From Dyella sp. OK004 (GTDB taxonomy: Bacteria > Pseudomonadota > Gammaproteobacteria > Xanthomonadales > Rhodanobacteraceae), in NCBI RefSeq assembly GCF_900114495.1, contig NZ_FOZI01000002.1, positions 1,178,001 to 1,242,000 on the forward strand: DNA of 64,000 nucleotides, given 5' to 3'. Below are positions 1-9,289 of the stretch, piece by piece. The notes under the pieces are model-generated. The model saw nothing but the letters and a program-made list of their open reading frames with translations, searched no databases and was not told the DNA's origin. Numbering within the stretch: position 1 is the first letter of the stretch; the number at the start of each line of letters is the position of its first letter. The position numbers and the translations under genes were made by a program.

Positions 1-1290
1 GCACCGCTGTGCTCGATGGAAACCGCCAAGGCGGTGGTCGATGTGCCGTCGCCGTACACCGGCACGGTGAAGAAGCTCTACGGCGCACCGGGCGACATTA
101 TCGAGACCGGCTCCGCGCTGGCCGATTTCGAGCCCGACCCGAACGCCAAGCAGCGTGCCGAGGCCGAAAGCACTGGCCATCACCATGGCCCAAAGAAGAG
201 TGTCGGCAGCCCGGCGCCGGACAACGCCAACAAGGTCGTCGCTTCTGACGAGGGTGGCGAAGTCGAGTCCAAGGCCGATCGCGAAGACGAAGGTACCGTG
301 GTCGGTGCTATGGTCAGCGGCAGTCATGTGCATGTCGAACAAGCTGCCAGCATCGGCGGCGTGAAGGCCGTGCCGGCGGTGCGCGCGCTCGCCAAGAAGC
401 TCAAGGTCGATCTCACCCGCGTGCGTCCGACCGGCGCCGATGGTGTGGTGACGATGAAGGACGTGAAGGACGCCGCCGCAAACGGTTCGGCTGCACTGGG
501 TGCCGCTCCCGCACGCTCGGTACCGGCTTCCGCTGGTCGCCACCTCGCCCCCGAACTGCCGCAGCCGGACCATGCCCCACAAGAGCAAGCTCGTACGCCG
601 GTGTCGCTCGCCGGTAAACCGGTGCGCACCGCGCCGCCGAGCGTGCAAGCCAGCGGCCAGCCGGAACAGCTCAAGGGCGTTCGCCGCAATATGGCGCGCG
701 TGATGGCCGAGGCCCACGCCAACGTGGTACCGACCACGTTGGTGGACGATGCCGACCTGCACGCCTGGATCGGCAAGCAGGACATCACCGCCCGCCTGAT
801 CCGCGCGATCGTCGCCGCCTGCAAGACGGTGCCAGCACTCAATGCATGGTTCGACGGCAAGAACCTCACCCGCACCCTGCATCCGCACGTGGACATCGGC
901 ATCGCCGTGGACACGGAGGACGGCCTGTTCGTGCCTGCCCTGCGCAATGCCGATGTGCTCGACGGCGCCGGTGTGCGCGCGGCGATCAAGCGCCTGCGCT
1001 CGCAGGTGGAAGATCGCTCGATCCCGGCCTCCGAGTTGTCGGGCTACACCATCAGCCTGTCCAACTTCGGCATGTTCGCCGGCCGCTACGCCACCCCAGT
1101 GGTGGTGCCGCCGACGGTCGCCATTATCGGTGCCGGCAAGTTGTGCCATGACGTGGTCGCGGTGATGGGCGGTATCGAAGTGCATCGCCGCATGCCGATC
1201 TCGCTGACCTTCGATCACCGCGCTGCGACGGGTGGTGAGGCGGCGCGCTTCCTCAAGGCGTTGCTCGACGATCTTGGCCTGCCGAACTGA
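1..1290 (+). CDS. 2-oxoacid dehydrogenase E2 (dihydrolipoamide acyltransferase), 5' partial
   Basis: Acyl-transferring core of a 2-oxoacid dehydrogenase complex, moving the acyl group from lipoyl-lysine to CoA in the cytoplasm. The frame is open from base 1, so the start and roughly the first half of the lipoyl domain lie outside the window. The lipoylation site reads CSMETAKAVV, with the Lys at codon 10. A peripheral-subunit-binding domain follows near residue 120 (VPAVRALAKKLKVDL, then TGADGVV), after a charged linker and before an Ala/Pro linker. The CAT-like acyltransferase domain fills the C-terminal half. The usual HRxxDG motif reads HRAATGG here. That variant is known in some E2 proteins, so activity is still likely. 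Substrate (pyruvate or branched-chain) cannot be decided without the E1 genes upstream. Confidence 0.93.
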   Translation, partial: APLCSMETAKAVVDVPSPYTGTVKKLYGAPGDIIETGSALADFEPDPNAKQRAEAESTGHHHGPKKSVGSPAPDNANKVVASDEGGEVESKADREDEGTVVGAMVSGSHVHVEQAASIGGVKAVPAVRALAKKLKVDLTRVRPTGADGVVTMKDVKDAAANGSAALGAAPARSVPASAGRHLAPELPQPDHAPQEQARTPVSLAGKPVRTAPPSVQASGQPEQLKGVRRNMARVMAEAHANVVPTTLVDDADLHAWIGKQDITARLIRAIVAACKTVPALNAWFDGKNLTRTLHPHVDIGIAVDTEDGLFVPALRNADVLDGAGVRAAIKRLRSQVEDRSIPASELSGYTISLSNFGMFAGRYATPVVVPPTVAIIGAGKLCHDVVAVMGGIEVHRRMPISLTFDHRAATGGEAARFLKALLDDLGLPN

Positions 1291-1306
1291 GTTCGGTGAT
1301 TGCTCG

Positions 1307-1341
1307 ATGTGAAAAAGGCGCCTAGGGCGCCTTTTTCACAT
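1307..1341. terminator. Bidirectional rho-independent terminator
   Basis: Perfect inverted repeat with 16-bp arms (1307-1322 and 1326-1341) around a 3-base loop. An A-tract in the left arm and a T-tract in the right arm make it work in both directions. It ends the E2 gene on the plus strand. It also contains the last codons and the stop codon (1322-1324) of the convergent glycosidase gene, so the stop codon lies in and next to the loop. Confidence 0.85.
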
Positions 1342-3601
1342 CTGCGTCGGGAACGTAACGCGTGATGCTTCCATCGGTTCGGATCGCAGTGATGCTATGA
1401 GCGTCATAGCGTTTCCCAGCCACTTCGCGCGAAGCGTCCGCGAAGTTGGCGATCAATCGAGTGCCATCGGCGAACGTCGTTTGCTGCAGGCGCCGGTCCG
1501 ACGACAGCCATTGCAGACCGGTCAGCGCCTGCGTGGCAAGCGCACGATGCAGAGGCTGGAAGAATGCATCCTGGCGCTTCATCAGCGGCAATCGTGCTGA
1601 CAAGGTGTCCGCGCTCAGGTGATACAGCGGCGGTGCGTTATAGAGCAATTGAGTCAGCTCGCTTTCGACATGCACATTGCTCAGCTTGAGATTGTCGAAA
1701 ACCCAATGATGGGTGGCGATGATCGAGCCGTGAAACACGGCCTGGTACAGCGGCAAGCGAAAAACCGGATCGAAGTACGCCGTGCGATAGGGCTCTTTCA
1801 TCGGCACGGACTTGAAAAAGACGGTCGGCTCGTCACCGGGAAACCAATCGCCGAGGTAGTAAGGCGACTGCTTGTTCTTCTTCGGTCCACTGCCCAGATC
1901 CGGATCGCCCCAACCCATCACCGGCGTTTGCATGCCGTGCGCGAAGACGAAGCCTTGCGAAGTCGGTCCGTTGCCGTCTTCGGAACCGATGGGGAGATGC
2001 AATTTTTCCGTCAGCCAGCGCATGCTGTCGATGTAGCCTGCCGCGTTCTGTTGCTCGGTCATCGTTGCGCCAGGACGATAGCTGTCGAATACCATCGCCG
2101 TGGCATAGACATCGAGAAACCAGCTATTGAATGGCACTTTCTTGAGCAACGCGGTGACTCGTGCTTCCAGCAAAGGACGCACACAGCGCGGATCGGTGTA
2201 GTAACCGGATTGCTGAAAACCCGCCTTGGGCTTGCCGTTCGCAAGCACGATGGCGCAGTTCTTGTAGGCATGCAGACCGAGATGCGCCGTGGCCCAATCC
2301 GGATTCTCCTTCTTACTGAACAGCGCTGTCTCGTAGGAGTCGTAAGGGCCAATCAGATAGCCCGCACGCACCGCCGCTGCGATGGCTTCGGGATGCCACA
2401 GCCCGCCCTCCCAGCCTTCACCAAGGCCCAGCCACAGATGAGACAAGCCGGCAGCCTGCAGTTGCTGCATGGTGGCCATAGATATACCACTGCCCCAGCG
2501 CGAAGCGTCCTGCTCAAGCACGCTGCCGAAGACAACGGATAGCTGTTGGCGCACATCACCATAGCTATCGGCGAGCACATGCATGTCTGGCTCGTCGCCA
2601 AACCAGCGGGCGCGTGCCTTCGCGTTGAGCGCTTGATTGAGTGCGGTCACCAGAACACGTTGCCCATAGCGATCAGGAGTTGCCTTCGTCTGTTTGAGCA
2701 CCGCACTGGCTTCGGCATCGAAGTGGCTCGCAAGATCGACAGCAAACGCGTGCTTTCCACGCAGCAAACGAAGCAAGCCCGACCAGTCTTTGACATCCTT
2801 CACTGCCAGCAGGCCGCTACCCCACAGATATACGTGCGTTGCGCCCAACAGCTTGTCGATCTCGGGCGTCTTGACGAGCTTGCTCTCAAGCGATTCGAAA
2901 CGCCCGGTATCGATCAGCCATTGCCGATACCGTTTGGCACCGGCCAGCGGATCGGCGTCCCCCAGATGCAACAACAAAGTCAGCGGCGTGCCGGGATCCA
3001 GCCGAGTGAACTGATGACTTGCCGCGATAGCGAGCGCATCACCATCGGCGGTGAACTTCAGTTGATTGTTGAATGGGTTGGTCAACAACCAGGTCAGAGA
3101 AAAGTTGCCGTGATCATTACCCCATAGCGGCAGACTCAGATCCTGTGCGGTATTGATCTCGCCCATGCGATCGATCATGAACCGCTGCCATAGCGCATTG
3201 CCACGCGGCACATAATGGCCTTCGGCAAGTGGAAAGATCAGCCCCTGGCCCATGGCCGACCCAGGCTGACGCAGGAAATCCAGTTCACCGGTGGCCTTGG
3301 CGCGAATGCTCAGCGCCAGATCGCCCCCTTCCAGCGCCACTTCAATGCGATAAGCATCGTTGTCCCATTGCCAGTCGGCATGCGTGGTGGTGGCGGTGAA
3401 TTGGGATACGGCATGCGCCGATACACCCGCAGAGGCCGTGACCGTCGCGCCGCGAGCCGGTGTTACGCGTATGGCTAGCGTGCCGGGCTCCAACGCCACT
3501 TGCCACTGTGAGTTTTCCAAAACCGTATCGGCCAGTGTCAGCGATGGGGCGGTCACGACACATAGTGCGATCAGGCGGCAAACACGATGGAACATGAGCA
3601 T
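1322..3601 (-). CDS. Secreted glycoside-hydrolase-like protein
   Basis: Protein of about 759 aa with an N-terminal signal peptide (FHRVCRLIALCVVTAPSLTLA), so probably periplasmic or secreted. The N-terminal third looks like a beta-sandwich. The middle has barrel-like segments with acidic residues in places typical of retaining glycosidases: WFLDVYAT (candidate nucleophile Asp) and LPIGSEDGNG (candidate acid/base Glu). This resembles the GH101/GH129 type of fold, but the family and substrate are inferred, not proven. The start at 3601 follows AGGAGAGGG closely; an ATG two codons later (3595) has better spacing and is equally likely. The last six codons lie inside the shared terminator. A decayed copy of the 3' end occurs at 6586-6800. 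Confidence 0.7.
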   Translation of the reverse strand: MLMFHRVCRLIALCVVTAPSLTLADTVLENSQWQVALEPGTLAIRVTPARGATVTASAGVSAHAVSQFTATTTHADWQWDNDAYRIEVALEGGDLALSIRAKATGELDFLRQPGSAMGQGLIFPLAEGHYVPRGNALWQRFMIDRMGEINTAQDLSLPLWGNDHGNFSLTWLLTNPFNNQLKFTADGDALAIAASHQFTRLDPGTPLTLLLHLGDADPLAGAKRYRQWLIDTGRFESLESKLVKTPEIDKLLGATHVYLWGSGLLAVKDVKDWSGLLRLLRGKHAFAVDLASHFDAEASAVLKQTKATPDRYGQRVLVTALNQALNAKARARWFGDEPDMHVLADSYGDVRQQLSVVFGSVLEQDASRWGSGISMATMQQLQAAGLSHLWLGLGEGWEGGLWHPEAIAAAVRAGYLIGPYDSYETALFSKKENPDWATAHLGLHAYKNCAIVLANGKPKAGFQQSGYYTDPRCVRPLLEARVTALLKKVPFNSWFLDVYATAMVFDSYRPGATMTEQQNAAGYIDSMRWLTEKLHLPIGSEDGNGPTSQGFVFAHGMQTPVMGWGDPDLGSGPKKNKQSPYYLGDWFPGDEPTVFFKSVPMKEPYRTAYFDPVFRLPLYQAVFHGSIIATHHWVFDNLKLSNVHVESELTQLLYNAPPLYHLSADTLSARLPLMKRQDAFFQPLHRALATQALTGLQWLSSDRRLQQTTFADGTRLIANFADASREVAGKRYDAHSITAIRTDGSITRYVPDADVKKAP

Positions 3602-3692
3602 CCCTCTCCTGTGACGGCGGCATCCAGCTCCAAGCATAGGCGACAAGGCCCACACGGGCCTCGTCTTTATGTCCAGAACTCTTAGAAATCAC

Positions 3693-3722
3693 AAAAAAAG
3701 CCGGCATCACGAAGATGCCGGC
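3693..3722 (-). terminator. Rho-independent terminator of the adhesin gene
   Basis: On the minus strand, a 9-bp stem (GCCGGCATC/GATGCCGGC) with a 5-base loop is followed by seven T. It lies 36 bases past the adhesin stop codon and before the glycosidase start. Confidence 0.88.
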
Positions 3723-3757
3723 CAGAGGACTTCACGAGTTGTCGTTATGGCCCAGTT

Positions 3758-5980
3758 TTACCAACCGATGCCGAGACCCGCACCGCCCGACGTTTCACTG
3801 CCCGATGCCGAGCCGCCGAACGACAGGCTGACGTTCGGGGCCACCGAACGCGAGTAGCCCACTGCGATCGCGGACTTGCCGCCCTGCGTACCCACGCCCA
3901 CACCCAGACGGTTCGGCGAGTCGATGCCCTGTGTACTGAAGGACATCTGCGACATCGCAGCGCTCATCGCGCCAACGCGGTTGATCTTGACGTCCTGCTG
4001 CTGGAAGCGCTGATTCACTTCACCTTTGAAGTTATCCAGCGTCTCGCTCAACGCAGTGAACTTGGAGTCGGTGTAGTTATTGGCCGTCTGAATCGCTTCG
4101 TTGACCTGCGTGTTCACCTGACCCACATTCGCCGCGTCCGAATCCGCTGTGCCTGCGCCAACATTGCTGATGGGCGCGCCGCCGTTGTCGGTGATCGGGC
4201 CACCACCACTACCACCGTCACCAATGGAGCCATCGGCGATACCGTTCTCGATGCCATCGACCCGACCGCTCAAATCGCCTATCTGGTTTTGCAACTGATC
4301 CCGGATATCCGACAGCTGACCGCCATTGACGGCGTCCCTGCTGCCAGAGGCGATACGGCCGTCGGCGATATTGGTCAGCAATGTGCCAGCCACGCCGCCA
4401 AACGTCACCACGTCGCGGCTGGCATCGTCATAGGCAATACCGTTAGTGGTGCCGCCCGCCTGCAAGTCGCCAATCACCGACTTGATGTTGGTAATGTCAC
4501 CTTCCGCCACAGCCATGCGGTCATCCAGCACCTGCACGTTCTGATTGGTGTTGAACAACTGCGAACCGTTTACCGCATCGGCGCTGGTCGCGTTGAGTGC
4601 ACCATCGGCGACATTGGTCAGCGTCACGCCCGTAGCGGCACCGATGCCACCTAACGTCACCTGAGTCTTGACGGTGGCGTCGTCGTACTGAACGCCGCTG
4701 GCACTGACATTACCGATCTGTCCCTGGAGGGCAGTGATGTTGGTGGTGTTGGCGGTCACTCGACCATCCAGCGCGGTGATGGCGTTAGTGTTGCTCGTTA
4801 CATTCTGATTTGTGGTGAACAGCTGCGAACCATTCACCGCCTCGGTACTGTTCGCGTTGATTGCACCGTCGGCCACGCTCTTGAGCGTACGCGCACCACC
4901 AGAACCCGCAAAATCCACCGATGTGCCGTCCTTGCCGGCAGCCACGGTGATGTCCGCGCCGGCGGCGCTTTGCTGCACAAGGCCAACGGTACCGTTATTG
5001 AGGTCGCTGGTCAGATTGGTGATGTTGGTCGCATTGTTGGTCACCGCGGTATCGAGTGCCGACACGGCGCCAGCCAACGTGGTTTCCGTGGCTCCCTGCA
5101 CCATCAAGGTCGGGCCGGTAATCGAACCGGTGGCGGGATCGAACGTGCCGCCCAGACTATCGACCACCGAACGGATCTGACCAACATTGACGGCATCTGT
5201 ATTGGCCGTACCGGAAGCCACATGGATGATCTGACGCTCTGCGCCGAAGGCGCCCACCGCCACACTGTTTATGCGATCCGCCACCGAACGCGTTCCCAGG
5301 GCGACGCTGTTGTTCGCAGTAACGCTGGCGCCATAGCCGACAGCCGTACCGTTGGAAACGGTGGCGGCAATATTGGTGGCAGAGCCCAGCGCCACAGCGT
5401 TGAGCCCACCCGCGACAGAGTCGACACCCAGCGAAACCGCGTCCTGGCCGGCCGCATTGGCACGCAGACCGACGGCGATACCGTTGCGCCCGGTCCCTCT
5501 TGCTGCACCGCCTACGGCGACGGCACCCGATCCGGAAGCGACGGTGTCGACACCATAGGCGACGGCAGAATTAGCGCTTGCTGAAGCTCTCTGGCCAATC
5601 GCTACCGATGAGAACGTATTCGAGCTGAGCGCCGCGGACGAGGTCGCACCCGCACCAATCGCGATATTTCCAGGCTCACCGCTAGCCACGCCACCACCCG
5701 CGTCGTAACTCGGCGCCGTGGCAAACACCGAGTAGGCCTTGTTGTCCAAGCAGACATTCGGATCGATCAGATCGGGCTTGGTGCAACTGGTCGTTGCCGT
5801 ACTATCAGCAGCCATCGCTGCCGAAGGCAACATCATCGCGCTGCTGATCAGCAGCGTGAATGCCGACACGCACAACGCGGACATGCTGCGAGTCGCCTTC
5901 CTGCGGCCCTTGGCCATTTCGGAAGCCACTGCCCATTGGTTGGTCGCGGTATTCCAAACGATGCGATAGATAATATTCAT
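3758..5980 (-). CDS. Trimeric autotransporter adhesin (YadA/Hia type)
   Basis: Type Vc surface adhesin of 740 aa that should trimerise in the outer membrane and mediate attachment. The N-terminus MNIIYRIVWNTATNQWAVASE is a classic extended signal peptide region, followed by the hydrophobic core to about residue 57. A head of YadA-like repeats (AVGxxA, SVALGT pattern) spans roughly 100-270. Stalk and neck segments with repeated DAVNGSQL motifs span about 270-600. The C-terminal 70-80 residues form the YadA-anchor (GVGTQGGKSAIAVGYSRSV) ending in a Gly-rich strand and a terminal Trp. It is short for this family. It is a monocistronic gene with its own terminator; the 5' leader upstream contains no gene. 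Confidence 0.95.
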   Translation of the reverse strand: MNIIYRIVWNTATNQWAVASEMAKGRRKATRSMSALCVSAFTLLISSAMMLPSAAMAADSTATTSCTKPDLIDPNVCLDNKAYSVFATAPSYDAGGGVASGEPGNIAIGAGATSSAALSSNTFSSVAIGQRASASANSAVAYGVDTVASGSGAVAVGGAARGTGRNGIAVGLRANAAGQDAVSLGVDSVAGGLNAVALGSATNIAATVSNGTAVGYGASVTANNSVALGTRSVADRINSVAVGAFGAERQIIHVASGTANTDAVNVGQIRSVVDSLGGTFDPATGSITGPTLMVQGATETTLAGAVSALDTAVTNNATNITNLTSDLNNGTVGLVQQSAAGADITVAAGKDGTSVDFAGSGGARTLKSVADGAINANSTEAVNGSQLFTTNQNVTSNTNAITALDGRVTANTTNITALQGQIGNVSASGVQYDDATVKTQVTLGGIGAATGVTLTNVADGALNATSADAVNGSQLFNTNQNVQVLDDRMAVAEGDITNIKSVIGDLQAGGTTNGIAYDDASRDVVTFGGVAGTLLTNIADGRIASGSRDAVNGGQLSDIRDQLQNQIGDLSGRVDGIENGIADGSIGDGGSGGGPITDNGGAPISNVGAGTADSDAANVGQVNTQVNEAIQTANNYTDSKFTALSETLDNFKGEVNQRFQQQDVKINRVGAMSAAMSQMSFSTQGIDSPNRLGVGVGTQGGKSAIAVGYSRSVAPNVSLSFGGSASGSETSGGAGLGIGW

Positions 5981-6541
5981 GCCGGATGCTCTCTAGAAGT
6001 CAGTCGAGTGGTTGAATCGTGCGCCCGCATCACATGCGGGCCTTGCGAATCACTCGCACGGTCGATGGATGTCCATAGGCTCATTTGTTCCTGCGCATCA
6101 CAAACCGATAGCCACGACGTTCTGCTGTGGCGGATTGAAGGCTTATGAAGGAGTGCCCGCGAAACTGAGAACGCACGCATGGGCAAGACGCATCGTATGA
6201 AGGCCAACGTGGACCAGACTATGGGAGTAATCTGAAAAGAGACGCGAGCTTCATTGACAAGCTCATCCGGCTCACATGCAGCCATCTACCCCGCCCGTCC
6301 TTCGACTACATGAACATATGCGCGAAGAACTTGCGTCCTGTCTGCCGGCATTGCGCGCGAAGCTGGCGTCGATCTCTGCATCAACGCAAAGTGACAATGA
6401 TTACCGACGTCCCTGGAAAAGATGAAAGCTATCTATAGCCATTCGCACACCATCGCCTGTCGGTCGCCTGCGCGGTCCGCTATATACGCTCAAACACCAG
6501 CAACCACTTTGCCCGCCATCGCTTCCATCGGCAGGTCGCAT
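5981..6541. other. Gene-free stretch upstream of the adhesin
   Basis: About 560 bases without a convincing gene. Short open frames on both strands lack ribosome binding sites and recognisable protein features. It should hold the adhesin promoter at its left edge. The right side runs into the decayed duplicate of the E2/glycosidase junction. Confidence 0.6.
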
Positions 6542-6571
6542 CTGCTGGACAATTTGGGTTTGTCGAACTGA
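6542..6571 (+). pseudogene. Relic of the E2 gene 3' end
   Basis: Thirty bases that translate to LLDNLGLSN-stop, against LLDDLGLPN-stop at the end of the E2 gene (1261-1290). The following bases (gttcg) also match the E2 downstream sequence. No further E2 coding sequence is recognisable to the left apart from a weak match near 6520. Confidence 0.65.
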
Positions 6572-6585
6572 GTTCGATCCCATCC

Positions 6586-6800
6586 CATGTCTGCATCAGG
6601 AGCGTAATGCGTGGTGGCTCCATCGGGCCGAATCACCGTGATGCTATGAGCGTCATAGCGCTTCCCAGCCACTTCGCGCGACACGTCAGCGACGTTGGCG
6701 ATAAGTCGGGGGCCATCAGCGAACGTCGTTTGCTGCGGACATCGATCCGACAATAGCCATTGCTGTCCGGTCAGCGCCTACGCACAAATGACGCAATGTC
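6586..6800 (-). pseudogene. Relic of the glycosidase gene 3' end
   Basis: Decayed copy of the glycosidase 3' end, matching about 1337-1550. Peptides such as QQTTFADG, REVAGKRYDAHSIT and HYAPDAD align with QQTTFADG, REVAGKRYDAHSIT and RYVPDAD of the intact gene. A TAG replaces the Gln codon before ALTG, which closes the frame upstream. The terminator hairpin carrying the stop codon is missing, so the frame reads on through the E2 relic in antisense. Together with 6542-6571 this is a second, degenerate copy of the whole E2-glycosidase junction. Confidence 0.8.
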
Positions 6801-6851
6801 CACCCTGCAGGCCCTACCCTAGAGCTACCCGCTTGTTCGCCGGAGACCGTC

Positions 6852-7235
6852 ATGCATCACAGCCGACTGAGCACCCTCGTTTTCGATTGCCGCACTGCCG
6901 ACCTCAAGCAGGCCGCCGACTTCTGGAGCCAAGCACTCGGCAAGCCTGTCGTTAGCTACGACCAGGACGGCGACGGGAAATACGCCGAACTGGCCACGCT
7001 CGCGGATGAGCCGATCATCTTGCTGCAGCGGGTGGATCATGACAGCCGCGTGCACCTGGATATCGAGACTGACGACTTGGAAGCCGAAGCGAAACGGCTG
7101 GAAAGCCTCGGCGCCAGGCGCATCGATCTGGTGCGTGGACGCTGGTGGGTAATGGAGGCACCGAGCGGGCAGCGCTTCTGCGTGGTGCAGAAACAGCGCG
7201 AAGCCTTCGGCCCGCACCTCAATCGCTGGGAGTAA
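6852..7235 (+). CDS. VOC/glyoxalase-like protein
   Basis: Protein of 127 aa with the beta-alpha-beta-beta-beta pattern of vicinal-oxygen-chelate proteins, closest to the glyoxalase-like (Glyoxalase_6) group. It begins with LSTLVFDCRTADLKQAADFW, has the central VHLDIETDDLEAEAKRLESL strand-helix unit, and ends with WWVMEAPSGQRFCVVQ. A GGAG box 6 bases upstream supports the ATG. Such proteins may bind a metal and act as small isomerases, lyases or resistance proteins; no substrate can be read from the sequence. It is a single gene, convergent with the membrane protein at 7242. Confidence 0.8.
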   Translation: MHHSRLSTLVFDCRTADLKQAADFWSQALGKPVVSYDQDGDGKYAELATLADEPIILLQRVDHDSRVHLDIETDDLEAEAKRLESLGARRIDLVRGRWWVMEAPSGQRFCVVQKQREAFGPHLNRWE

Positions 7236-7241
7236 GTGGCA

Positions 7242-7568
7242 TCACTGTGGCCTGGAGCGCCAGATCATGTGACGCACGAGCATCGCGGCTAGCAACACAA
7301 CGATGCAGGCGCCATAGCCATACAGCGCCGGCAATACCTGTTGCCAGATCGCGCCACTGGATGGACCGAACTGCCCCACGGCAGGAACCGTAGCCGCCTC
7401 GAAACCGATCACGGCAGATTGCACCGCAGCGAGCGCGGCCAGCAGTAAGGCGACGAGGTCGAAGGCCTTTCGCGCGCTGGTGCGCGGCAGACTCTTCGGA
7501 AAGGCCCAATAGGCCCAACCGAGAATAAGCAGCCATGGGGCAAGTAGCAGGATGGCGAGGTAACGCAT
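7242..7568 (-). CDS. Small inner-membrane protein, unknown function
   Basis: Protein of 108 aa with three predicted membrane helices (about 3-22, 38-58 and 82-99) and a basic C-terminus (RHMIWRSRPQ). No family is recognised. The start is supported by AGGAG about 9 bases upstream. It lies just downstream of trpS on the same strand, so it may be read as the last gene of that transcript unless the hairpin at 7591-7614 ends it. Confidence 0.7.
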   Translation of the reverse strand: MRYLAILLLAPWLLILGWAYWAFPKSLPRTSARKAFDLVALLLAALAAVQSAVIGFEAATVPAVGQFGPSSGAIWQQVLPALYGYGACIVVLLAAMLVRHMIWRSRPQ

Positions 7569-7590
7569 CGTCGGGCACTCCTAAGTACCC

Positions 7591-7614
7591 GCCGCGCAGT
7601 TATTCCTGCGCGGC
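7591..7614 (-). terminator. Hairpin overlapping the trpS stop codon
   Basis: Perfect 9-bp stem (GCCGCGCAG/CTGCGCGGC) with a 6-base loop holding the trpS stop codon. No T-tract follows, so it may be a weak terminator or an mRNA 3'-end stabiliser. Confidence 0.45.
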
Positions 7615-8967
7615 GAGCTGATCCAGTGCCTCGCGCAGGCGCGCGAGGGCTTCGTCTCGAGCCTGTTCATCGCGGTACTCGGGTGTAGCCGCCACATATT
7701 CACCATCCAGTTCCAGCGTCAGCGCTCTCGGCAGCACTTGCAGCACGGCCGCCGTGACGCCGGGGCCTTTGAGCCGCTTCTGCAACACACCAGCGGCCTT
7801 GGGATCGGCAAACGATTTCGACAGCAACAACTCTTCTCCGTCCGCGGAGAACAGGCGGAAGCGGAAGCTACCATCGGCGTCGCGGAAACTGGCGAAGCGC
7901 GGCAATTTGCCCGCCTTTGATTCGGCCTTGCTGGCCACCGTGGAAACGACGGTGGAAGCGCCCGAACGCAGGCCGATCGCATCGCGCAGCTCGGCGATTT
8001 TCGGCGCAGCGATGGCGCGTGCCTTGCGTGCGCCTTCGTGCAGGATCTCCTCGATCTGCGCCGGGCGTGCGATCAATGCGTCGTAGCTTTCGCGCATCGG
8101 CGCCACATCAGCCTCGATGCGTTCGAACATCACCTGTTTGGCCTCGCCCCAGCCGATGCCATCGAGCAGCGCCTGGTGGAACGCGTTGGACTCAGCTTCA
8201 GTAGCGAAGGCACGGAAGATGGTGAATAGCGAGGAGCTGCCCGGATCCTTCGGTTCGCCCGGCGCGCGTGAGTCGGTGACGATGCGCATGATCGAGTCGC
8301 GCAAATGCTTCTTTCCGCCGGAGAACAGCGGAATGGTGTTGTCATAGCTCTTAGACATCTTGCGGCCATCCAGGCCCGGCAAGGTAGCCACCTGTTCCTC
8401 GATCACCACTTCCGGCAACACGAAGAATTCGCGGCCGTAGATATGGTTGAAGCGCTGCGCGATATCGCGCGCCATTTCGATGTGCTGGATCTGGTCGCGC
8501 CCCACCGGCACCTTGTTGGCATTGAAGGCCAGGATGTCGGCGGCCATCAGCACCGGATACATGTACAGGCCGGCGGTGACCCCGGCATCAGCGTCCTCGC
8601 CCGTCTCGGTGTTCTTGTCCACCGCCGCCTTGTAAGCATGCGCACGATTGAGCAGACCCTTGGCGGTAACGCAGGTGAGAAACCAGGTGAGCTCCGGAAT
8701 CTCCGGAATATCCGACTGGCGATAGAACGTGACGCGCTGCGGATCGAGGCCGGCGGCCAGCCAGGTGGCGGCGATCTCCAGACGCGAACGCTCGATGCGC
8801 GCCGGATCGTCACTCTTGATCAGCGCGTGGTAGTCGGCCATGAAGTAGAACGCATCCACCTCGGCGCGACGGCTCGCCGCCACGGCCGGACGGATCGCAC
8901 CGACGTAATTACCCAGATGCGGGGTGCCGGTGGTGGTGATGCCGGTCAGTACGCGCACAGTTGTCAT
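7600..8967 (-). CDS. trpS: Tryptophanyl-tRNA synthetase with C-terminal extension
   Basis: Charges tRNA-Trp in the cytoplasm; class I synthetase. The start at 8967 ([14 protein letters not shown]) places the HIGH-like signature PHLGNY near residue 15; an upstream in-frame ATG would run into ccdB. The KMSKS loop is [10 protein letters not shown]. The catalytic core ends near residue 340. About 115 further residues ([18 protein letters not shown] onward) resemble a YegP/DUF1508-type repeat and are absent from the short E. coli enzyme; longer TrpS forms are known in xanthomonads. No clear Shine-Dalgarno box is visible, and the start is only 4 bases past the ccdB stop, so translation may be coupled to ccdB. 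Confidence 0.95.
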   Translation of the reverse strand: MTTVRVLTGITTTGTPHLGNYVGAIRPAVAASRRAEVDAFYFMADYHALIKSDDPARIERSRLEIAATWLAAGLDPQRVTFYRQSDIPEIPELTWFLTCVTAKGLLNRAHAYKAAVDKNTETGEDADAGVTAGLYMYPVLMAADILAFNANKVPVGRDQIQHIEMARDIAQRFNHIYGREFFVLPEVVIEEQVATLPGLDGRKMSKSYDNTIPLFSGGKKHLRDSIMRIVTDSRAPGEPKDPGSSSLFTIFRAFATEAESNAFHQALLDGIGWGEAKQVMFERIEADVAPMRESYDALIARPAQIEEILHEGARKARAIAAPKIAELRDAIGLRSGASTVVSTVASKAESKAGKLPRFASFRDADGSFRFRLFSADGEELLLSKSFADPKAAGVLQKRLKGPGVTAAVLQVLPRALTLELDGEYVAATPEYRDEQARDEALARLREALDQLAAQE

Positions 8968-8971
8968 GAAG

Positions 8972-9289
8972 TCAGATACCGCTGAAAAGGAAGTCGATGG
9001 CACCGAGGATGGCATGCCTTTGGTCTTGCAGATTGCCGACCCGCTTGCGCAGGATCGCTACTGGTACGGCTGCGAGTTCAGGGGTGTACATCACCCATGT
9101 GTCTCCGTCGAGCGTCACCGCCGGCATCAGCTTTTCCATCGGTTTGCCGCTAACAGTCGCCGCTTTGCCGAGCGGAATGACCACGCAGGTGCGCAGATCC
9201 TCGAGCAGCTCCGATTGCACGGACAGCAGGTAGGGAAAGCGCTTGCTGCTCGCAGCATGTTCGTTGCGATATACGTCGAAGCGAGCCAT
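8972..9289 (-). CDS. ccdB: CcdB toxin (type II toxin-antitoxin)
   Basis: Protein of 105 aa, the size of CcdB, which poisons DNA gyrase. It begins [10 protein letters not shown] and has the family pattern [28 protein letters not shown], and the C-terminal [26 protein letters not shown] region, divided here into [11 protein letters not shown] and [13 protein letters not shown]. The C-terminal helix ending in SGI matches the gyrase-poisoning tail of CcdB (WGI in the F plasmid). Its ATG overlaps the ccdA stop codon (ATGA at 9286-9289), so translation is coupled to the antitoxin. It appears intact. Confidence 0.92.
   Translation of the reverse strand: MARFDVYRNEHAASSKRFPYLLSVQSELLEDLRTCVVIPLGKAATVSGKPMEKLMPAVTLDGDTWVMYTPELAAVPVAILRKRVGNLQDQRHAILGAIDFLFSGI

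Noticed and set aside
3342-3710. Open frame on the minus strand overlapping the glycosidase start
   Set aside because: It is a shadow of the signal-peptide region; it has no ribosome site and no protein-like pattern.
5977-6285. Open frame upstream of the adhesin
   Set aside because: Composition is not protein-like and no Shine-Dalgarno box is present; it lies in the adhesin leader region.
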